Below, in pieces: positions 59,101-64,000 of a stretch of 64,000 nucleotides of DNA. Position numbers and translations under genes: made by a program. The notes under the pieces were generated by a model. It was not told where the DNA came from. It ran no database searches and saw nothing but the letters and a program-made list of their open reading frames with translations. The DNA is from Gavia stellata (taxonomy: Eukaryota; Chordata; Aves; Gaviiformes; Gaviidae), in assembly GCF_030936135.1 (NCBI RefSeq), contig NW_026776913.1, positions 496,001 through 560,000 on the forward strand. Reading direction: 5' to 3'. Numbering within the stretch: the stretch's first letter is position 1; each line of letters opens with the position of its first letter.

Positions 59101-62100
59101 TTGGCCCCGTGCCCCAACTCCACGAGCTGCACAGGTAGGGAGCTGCTCCCCTGTGTACCCTTCTTGTCTGGCAGGGCTCTGCCAGCTGTCTCAGTGCCAT
59201 GGGAGGTCTTTGCCTTCTCCAGACAGGGAGAAGATTCGTGCAGTGGGAGGTGAGGACGGGTGCTCAGGCAGAGTGGAGGTCTGGCACCGTGGCTCTTGGG
59301 GGACGGTGTGCGATGACTCCTGGGACATGCGGGATGCTGAAGTGGCGTGCAGGCAGCTGGGCTGTGGCCCCGCAGTGTCTGCCCTGCATGAGGCTGCGTT
59401 TGGGATGGGGATGGGCCCCATCTGGCTGGAGCAGGTGGAGTGCCAGGGGACAGAGCTGTCCTTACAGGACTGCTGGGCCCGGCCCGGGGACAGCGGTGTT
59501 TGCCGGCATAAGGAAGATGCTGCCGTGCGCTGCTCAGGTGAGTGGCAGGACTGGGACCCCTTGCTTGGGTATTGGCAGGGAGCTGGGGAAGGCCTTTTGT
59601 CCACTTGGTCCTGGCATGGCCCCTGACCTCCCAAGAGCAAGAACGTTCCTGCAGAGTGCAGGAGCCTGGTGCCAGGTGGGGAGCAGTCTTGGTGGAACTG
59701 GACATCCTCTGGCCACTGCCCGTGGGGCCCTGCAGCCCCAGGGCTATCCCCTGGGCTGGCTGTGCCATCCTGCCTGCTGCCCACAGCAGAAGCCCTGGAC
59801 CCAGTCCCAGCCTCCCTCTCTAGCACTACAGGAGGGGCAATTTGGGTGGGATGTGTCAAGGACACCTACAGACACATACACGGTGTGCTGAGGAGGAGGC
59901 TGTGTGGTACCCGCACACCCGCCCTCTCAGCTCAGCTCTCCTTTTCCTCCTCTGCAGCTATAGCCAGGACAGCAGCATCCCCACCCCGAGCAGGTAACTT
60001 GTCCTCCCCCCAGGGCTGGGTATCCCCCCAGACTGTGACCCACAGCTGGATGGAAGGGGCTCCTTGCTAGGGTGTGAAACTCCCAGGAGGAGGCACTGGG
60101 TGGGTGGTGGAGGGTTAGGGAGGGTTGTAATTTACTCAGCAGGGTGGAAGCTTCCCCGTCACTCTACCCCTGGGGCCCTCCACCCCCTGCTGCCTTGTGT
60201 GATGGGGGTCAGGACTGGTGCTGCCTCCACCTCTCCCAGGCCTGCTGCTGCCCCTTCCATGTTCTTGCCCATGCAGATCCCACCCGAGGCCGTCTGACCA
60301 GCAGTGGGAGAGTCTCAGTGCCCGTCATCATCTGCATCATCCTGGGGGCCCTTCTCTGCCTGCTCCTGGCCCTCCTGGCTGGGCAAGTGCTAAGCGCCAG
60401 GGCTGGACGCAGAGGTGGGTCCTTCCACAGCTGTCCCAGGGGGAGATGCCTCCTGGAAGGGCTTTGGGGTGCTGCAGGGTGTCAGCAAGGGGCACGAGCA
60501 GAGCTGGGGGGATGAGACTGTGTACTGCCACCTGTCCCATGCACGGCCCCATTGAGTGCCTGGCTGTGGGGCACCAGCAGCAAGGGGTGGAGAGAGCCCA
60601 GAGGCGGGGGGAGCTAGCGATAGAGCGAGGAGAGAAATGGCAGAGTGGGGATGGCCAAGGCTGGCAGTGCTCTAGGTAGCGCTGGAGGGGGCTCTGGGGC
60701 AAGGGAGATGACAGGAGGAGTGCAAGGCAGCATGGTCCATCTCCACGGTGTCAGGCCCCCGGGCTGTCCCTCTGCCCAGCCCTTCCCACTCCCTAGCAGG
60801 GCAGGGGCTCTGCTGTGGACCCATGGGGCAGATAAGGGGCAGCTCCAGGTGGAGAGGAAACATGGGAGCTGCTCTGGGGTCAGGCAAGGGGGCATGACCC
60901 AGGGGCCAGAGGGGCATGAGCGCTGTCTCCAAAAGGATGATGCGAGGATGACACTGCCCCAGATAACCTCCACAGTGATGTTGCCCTCACTGAGGATGTG
61001 GCAGCTGTGCCTGGGCAACACAGTGGGGCTGTGCTGTAGGACCAGTCCCAAGGAACAGGTCTGCGGGAGAACAGTGGGGTCCCATTGCCCTTCTGCCTTT
61101 CCCTGTGCCAGCCCTGCCTGTGTCCCCAGGCTCCTGGAGAGCTCAGGAACCATTCCCCGAGGCCGTGTATGAGGAGGTTGTTTACAGCCCAGCGTGGGAG
61201 AAGCAGGCGAGGTTTGGTCGCTCAGGTGGGTGTGGGTCGTCCCTGGAGGCGCATCTGCAGGACCCTTTTCCCTGGCCATAACCCAGGGCTGATCCCCGTA
61301 AGGCCCCCAGCCCATTCAGCGCTGGGGCCGTGTGGTCTGTGGGGAGAGCATGCAGGTCCTGGGCCCGGGAGAGGAGCTTCCTCCCAACCAGCTTTGCCCA
61401 TCCCAGCTGGACAGCCCCTCTCTGCCTGCCCCTGCACCCCATGGGACAGCCGAGGAGTGAGGGAAGGGGCTGTCCTAGGGCAGCTCTGGGAGCACCTTTG
61501 AGACAGGGTTTGTCCCAGGGGAGCAGGGTGAATTCCCATCCCTCTTCCCTATTCAGCCCCAGCTCTGTGGGTCCCCCTTCCCCAGCAGTGCTGACCATGA
61601 GCCAGGTCAGTGGGGCTTGCTCCATAACACCCGCTGTGCATCCCTCCAGGCTCCTATTCAGAGGAGTCCCTGACCCAGCTGCAGCCCTACCCTGGCGTGA
61701 GCGAGGAGGAGGATGGTCTGGGATCAGCACCAGGTAACGGAGGCAGGAAGGGGTTGATCTCCCTGCAGACTTGTGATGGACAAAGGTGTCACTGAGTGTC
61801 ACTGTCAGAGATGGGGAGGACCTGGGGGTCTCCCGTGGTGCTGCCAACACCAGTGTCTCAGCCCTGTGTCCCAGAACATCCTCCCGCCCTCTGCTCTGCA
61901 GGACGTACCTTCTCACTGTCACCAGCTCCCCTCTGCTTTCAGATGTTCTTGTCCTGCCCGGAGGTGAGCCAGCGGATGGCTATGATGATGCCAGGGAGGT
62001 TTCTGACCCAGGGGAGGATGCTGCCCCTGGGCAGGGAGCTTGGGAAATGCCCAGGGTGCCAGAGGAGGGAGCAGGGACCAGGGATGCAGCCAGAGGTGAG

Positions 62101-62572
62101 AGGGAAATTCAGTGTTGCTGGTTCCGGGGGTGTCATCCCTGGCGCCACCCAAGCCGCTGCCATACTGAGACCATGGGAAGAGGGAACCTGACCCAGGAGT
62201 TTCCCTTGGAGGGACTGGGTGTGGGAGAAGGAGCTGAATGTGGTGAGGAACAGGGAGGGAAGTGATGTACAGAACCCATGGGGCGAACTGCAACGTCCTG
62301 CTTCGCTGCTTGCAGGGGGCAGCCTGCACTCCCAGAGAAGTGCCAGGGTCCCTGGAGCTGAAGGAGTCACCTCGTCCCTGTCCCTGGGGAGTACGGGCTA
62401 TGATGATGCTGAAGAGGTGTCTCTGGCACATCCCTGTGAGGACACAAAGGCTGTGACACCGGAGCTCAGTGCACAACAGTGCCTGAGCCCCAGCCCAGGA
62501 GAGCCCAACCCTGCTGTGCCGCTGGGTGCAGCCAGGAGGGAGGAGAGGTCTGTGCAGCTGGGAGAGCTGTGA
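47119..62572 (+). CDS. WC1-like: WC1/CD163-family scavenger receptor, 11 SRCR domains (whole gene span)
   Basis: Nineteen exons give a continuous frame of about 1,456 codons plus stop. Every internal junction is phase 1, as in the SRCR family. The protein has a signal peptide (1-22), SRCR domains 1-10 (about 23-1076), a short linker (1077-1097), SRCR 11 (1098-1202), a stem (1203-1214), one transmembrane helix (about 1229-1251), and a 200-residue cytoplasmic tail. Domains 7, 9, 10, linker and 11 line up in order with the c-d-e-linker-d' end of mammalian WC1. The tail repeats the WC1 motifs VYEE and YDDAEEV. In mammals WC1 is a pattern-recognition coreceptor on gamma-delta T cells whose tail tyrosines are Src-kinase targets; the same role here is inference. 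Odd points are a very recent internal duplication (domains 2-6) and a domain 8 without the C2-C7 cysteines. CD163L1 is the nearest alternative name. Confidence 0.85.
48189..48503 (+). CDS. WC1-like: exon 2: SRCR domain 1 (type as in domains 3 and 5)
   Basis: 315 bases, 105 residues, with eight cysteines in the group-B pattern. Core motifs are [31 protein letters not shown] and GEDAGVTC. The acceptor is ttgtttaaag, weaker than usual; the exon ends TTCAG|GTAAGG. It is the diverged elder of domains 3 and 5 (for example [10 protein letters not shown] against [10 protein letters not shown]). Confidence 0.85.
49924..50232 (+). CDS. WC1-like: exon 3: SRCR domain 2 (WC1 b-like)
   Basis: 309 bases, 103 residues, eight cysteines. 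Motifs [34 protein letters not shown] and GPIW resemble WC1 domain b and CD163 domain 6. The acceptor is ttttttccag and the donor T|GTAAGA. It is the first of three near-identical exons spaced exactly 2,940 bases apart. Confidence 0.87.
50886..51209 (+). CDS. WC1-like: exon 4: SRCR domain 3
   Basis: Eight cysteines; reads [15 protein letters not shown]. Two acceptors keep the frame: tgtcag ending 50,885 and gaag ending 50,894. I prefer the first, because the second would create an extra cysteine codon at the junction with the previous exon while the first gives leucine. Donor TTCAG|GTAAGG. Confidence 0.85.
52513..52655 (+). pseudogene. dead SRCR exon, first copy
   Basis: The sequence aligns with the start of the b-type SRCR exon (compare 52,864 onward): 'agaatctgtccagctggtct' for 'aggatttgtccggctggtgg', then 'actcacactttggtcccaaa' for 'attcccactttggtcccaaa'. 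It carries in-frame stops, loses the cysteines of the first half, and fades out after 'ggtttgcagggtctgctgtg'. No functional domain remains. Confidence 0.75.
52864..53172 (+). CDS. WC1-like: exon 5: SRCR domain 4 (WC1 b-like)
   Basis: Differs from domain 2 by a single base in 309 (GCG to GTG, alanine to valine in GRVEIRD). Same acceptor and donor. Confidence 0.87.
53826..54149 (+). CDS. WC1-like: exon 6: SRCR domain 5
   Basis: Differs from domain 3 by three bases, giving GDDWSMDD in place of GDYWGMDD. Same choice of acceptors as exon 4 (alternative start 53,835). Donor TTCAG|GTAAGG. Confidence 0.85.
55453..55595 (+). pseudogene. dead SRCR exon, second copy
   Basis: The 2,940-base tandem partner of 52,513-52,655, with nearly the same sequence, so the exon was already dead when the unit was duplicated. 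Confidence 0.75.
55804..56112 (+). CDS. WC1-like: exon 7: SRCR domain 6 (WC1 b-like)
   Basis: Third b-like exon. Against domain 4 it changes arginine to histidine (KSHCSGR), alanine to glutamate (WDGELQC), two silent bases, and the last base, which turns the split codon with the next exon into CAG. After the donor (C|GTAAGG) the tandem homology fades. Confidence 0.87.
56341..56655 (+). CDS. WC1-like: exon 8: SRCR domain 7 (WC1 c-like)
   Basis: 105 residues with eight cysteines. [41 protein letters not shown] and VITLGASPC match CD163 domain 7 and WC1 domain c closely. Acceptor ctgtccccag, donor CTCAG|GTGAGT. Confidence 0.88.
57199..57525 (+). CDS. WC1-like: exon 9: SRCR domain 8, lacking cysteines C2 and C7
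   Basis: 109 residues with only six of the group-B cysteines. Where the others read WGTVCDD this reads [11 protein letters not shown], and the segment after [10 protein letters not shown] has no cysteine before AICW. C1, C3, C4, C5, C6 and C8 are present. In group B, C2 pairs with C7, so exactly one disulfide is gone. Splice sites are good (ctccctag; G|GTGAGC) and the frame is open, so it looks functional. Confidence 0.85.
57612..57926 (+). CDS. WC1-like: exon 10: SRCR domain 9 (WC1 d-like)
   Basis: 105 residues, eight cysteines. [50 protein letters not shown] and HKEDAGVVC match the d domain of WC1 and CD163 domain 8. The donor TTCAG|GTCTGT is weaker than its neighbours. The intron before it is short (86 bases). 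Confidence 0.88.
58284..58598 (+). CDS. WC1-like: exon 11: SRCR domain 10 (WC1 e-like)
   Basis: 105 residues, eight cysteines. [26 protein letters not shown] then [13 protein letters not shown] match WC1 domain e and CD163 domain 9, and unlike human CD163 domain 9 the full cysteine set is kept. Acceptor tcctcccag, donor ACG|GTAACT. Confidence 0.88.
59072..59134 (+). CDS. WC1-like: exon 12: interdomain linker
   Basis: Sixty-three bases, 21 residues ([20 protein letters not shown]), phase 1 at both ends. Rich in proline and serine with an NST glycosylation site. WC1 and CD163 carry similar short linkers between SRCR domains. Confidence 0.7.
59223..59537 (+). CDS. WC1-like: exon 13: SRCR domain 11, membrane-proximal
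   Basis: 105 residues, eight cysteines. [51 protein letters not shown] and HKEDAAVRC match the last SRCR domain of WC1 almost throughout. Acceptor ccttctccag, donor CTCAG|GTGAGT. Confidence 0.88.
59958..59993 (+). CDS. WC1-like: exon 14: stem
   Basis: Thirty-six bases, twelve residues ([12 protein letters not shown]), phase 1. It corresponds to the short WC1 segment between the last SRCR domain and the membrane. Acceptor tcctctgcag, donor G|GTAACT. Confidence 0.65.
60277..60414 (+). CDS. WC1-like: exon 15: transmembrane helix
   Basis: 46 residues. A run of about 23 hydrophobic residues ([20 protein letters not shown]) is followed by SARAGRR, the basic stop-transfer side, giving a type I topology. 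Acceptor cccatgcag, donor AGAG|GTGGGT. Confidence 0.85.
61130..61225 (+). CDS. WC1-like: exon 16: cytoplasmic tail, YEEV motif
   Basis: 32 residues containing AVYEEVVYS, the counterpart of AVYEELDY in WC1. The tyrosine with acidic followers is a likely Src-family kinase site and YEEV also fits the YxxPhi endocytosis pattern; both uses are inferred. Acceptor tgtccccag, donor CTCAG|GTGGGT. Confidence 0.75.
61650..61733 (+). CDS. WC1-like: exon 17: cytoplasmic tail
   Basis: 28 residues ([20 protein letters not shown]), acidic, with two tyrosines. Acceptor catccctccag, donor CCAG|GTAACG. Confidence 0.7.
61943..62095 (+). CDS. WC1-like: exon 18: cytoplasmic tail, first YDDA motif
   Basis: 51 residues with [15 protein letters not shown], like ENYDDAEEV of WC1. 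Acceptor ctctgctttcag, donor AGAG|GTGAGA. Confidence 0.75.
62316..62572 (+). CDS. WC1-like: exon 19: cytoplasmic tail end, second YDDA motif
   Basis: 85 residues then TGA. It opens [12 protein letters not shown] and holds [13 protein letters not shown], paralogous to the YDDA of exon 18. Acceptor tgcttgcag at 62,315. The final residues are SVQLGEL. Confidence 0.75.
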
Positions 62573-62673
62573 GCTCCAGGGCACCATCTCCCTTGACCCA
62601 TGCACAGCAGAAACAGTCCAGAGTTTCCTCTATTTTTCTTCCCATTCTTATGCTGTACATCATATTTGTTCTT

Positions 62674-62679
62674 ATTAAA
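62674..62679 (+). terminator. poly(A) signal ATTAAA of the SRCR gene
   Basis: The common variant hexamer, 102 bases past the stop. Confidence 0.6.
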
Positions 62680-64000
62680 AGTCTCGGGGGACTTTGACCC
62701 TGAGCTGCTGCTTGCCTGCCCAGGTGTCGCGGTGTCTCCCTGAGGCTGGTCTAGGGGAGCAGAGCACAAAGACATGGTGGTGGGGAAGGGGTGTGTCTCA
62801 GGGACAGCAGGCTTGGGGTGAGGTTGTGGGGCTGCGATAGCCCATGGTTCCTGGGGGATAATCGTACTGACAGAGACACTTCCATCCTGCTGGCCACGGG
62901 CAGTTTCTAGTCAAAATGTCTCTCTGATAGGTCCCATGATGCGACCCCAGTGGGAGCACCCATTTCCTCACCCCGGGGTTTCCCAGCTGCTCCTTGCCCC
63001 AGGCCCTACCTTCTGGTCCCACAGTGCAGAGGCCATGACAGAGCTGCCATGCCAGGGTAAGCCCTGGGCTGTGGCCCCACACAAGTGAGCCCTAAGGCGG
63101 CTGCAGTGCCCTGAACACCCCAGCCCACCCCAGGGGGATCATGGCCACAGATTACCTCCCACAATGGTTCGGAGGCAGTTCTGCTCCCCACTGCCCCAGC
63201 ACAGGGTGCAGAGCCACTGTCTGGGACACATGGGACTGGAATTCCCTCTCCTCATGCTCTGCCAGGACCCAAGTCTCCAGGGGCTGTTCCTGCTGCCCAG
63301 GCACTTGCAGACCCCGAGCACTCTTGTCACAGCCGCAGAGCTGCCTTCTTCCTGAGCAGGGGCTGTAAGGCTCCATGGCATCCCTATGACCCCCTCCTCC
63401 TGCTCCCCTCCAGCCCCCACCCCTGTCCTCCTCTGCCTCACCAGTGGTGCCAGTCTGGGTTTGTGTCGGGGCAGTACTTGTGTGCAGGTAGAGGAGGGGT
63501 GGGAGCAGGGGAATAGGGGCATCTTTCTTTCAGCGCTGTTGGAGGGCCAGGGAGATGGAGAAAGGATCCCCACGAGACGTGTGCTGCAGCCAAAAGCCAT
63601 GTCCCAGCCCCTGGCCTGGAGAAGGGCCCATCCAGGAGGATGCTCATGTGGGCACATTTCCATGGCAGAGGAGATTTTTGTGTCCCTCCCCTAAAGCAGG
63701 TACTGCTGGGAGCTGAGCCAGGGTCCATCTCTGCTCAGGCTTTTACCTGCCCCAGTGCCCACGGCAGAGAAACCTCTTATGCAGAAGCCAGGTGGGGAGA
63801 AGGATTTGACACCTGGGCAGGAACTGGTGCCCAAACTGCCCTCCCTGCTCCCACTGGTGGATCTCCACACCCCTCCAGCTCTTCCCCAATGGACTCCTCT
63901 GCTGCGGGCTGGAAGGTGCGTTGGCTGTCTGTGGCAGGGCTCCCTGTGGGGAGCAGCTGCAGCTCAGTAGCACTGCAAAGAGCAGGATCTGGCCCTAGAG
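62680..64000. other. downstream flank, no supportable gene
   Basis: GC-rich. A short stretch at 63,038 (ATG, then CAGG|GTAAGC at 63,056) could be a first coding exon of a next gene, and 63,755 follows an acceptor-like ccccag, but neither encodes anything recognisable. Confidence 0.3.

Noticed and set aside
63006-63970. Possible start of another gene downstream of the SRCR gene
   Set aside because: A short ATG stretch with a donor and one acceptor-like site do not form a recognisable coding sequence.

Overview
The window is vertebrate genomic DNA, almost certainly from a bird. It carries many CR1 LINE copies in both orientations, intronless olfactory receptor (OR) reading frames of the family-14 (gamma-c) type that birds have amplified, solo retroviral LTRs, and a long multi-exon gene with GT-AG introns. 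There are no prokaryotic features. I cannot name the species.

Left part (1-39,000): an OR cluster built by segmental duplication. Four intact one-exon family-14 ORs lie at 3,223-4,242 (+), 11,781-12,716 (+), 21,172-22,101 (-) and 36,585-37,520 (+). Each sits in a copied unit: a GC-rich upstream module ending in the same splice donor, an intron of about 1.2-1.8 kb, an acceptor 24-29 bases before the ATG, the coding exon, and a poly(A) signal. Units 2 and 3 are inverted relative to each other. Three or four units also carry a further 3' flanking block. Relics of a different OR subfamily lie at 25,875-26,382 and 28,108-28,417. Between the genes are CR1 copies, including a rearranged near-5'-complete one at 14,270-17,609, a 900-bp hexamer-phased minisatellite (6,050-6,950), and a solo LTR (25,503-25,774).

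Middle (39,000-46,900): gene-poor, with AT-rich LTR-derived DNA (about 39,573-40,495), several CR1 copies, an orphan copy of the OR 3' block (44,815-45,930), and a 54-bp tandem repeat.

Right part (47,119-62,572): one 19-exon gene for a WC1/CD163-family type I membrane receptor of about 1,456 residues. It has a signal peptide, eleven group-B scavenger receptor cysteine-rich (SRCR) domains (one exon each, all introns phase 1), a linker, a stem, one transmembrane helix, and a tyrosine-rich cytoplasmic tail with YEEV and two YDDA motifs like those of mammalian WC1. Inside it is a young tandem duplication of exactly 2,940 bp that carries two SRCR exons plus one dead SRCR exon. Domain 8 lacks one specific disulfide pair. 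Downstream of the ATTAAA signal at 62,674 I see no supportable gene.

All exon boundaries come from reading splice sites and frame continuity; none is backed by transcripts here. CR1 and LTR assignments rest on recognition of family sequence, not on a library search.
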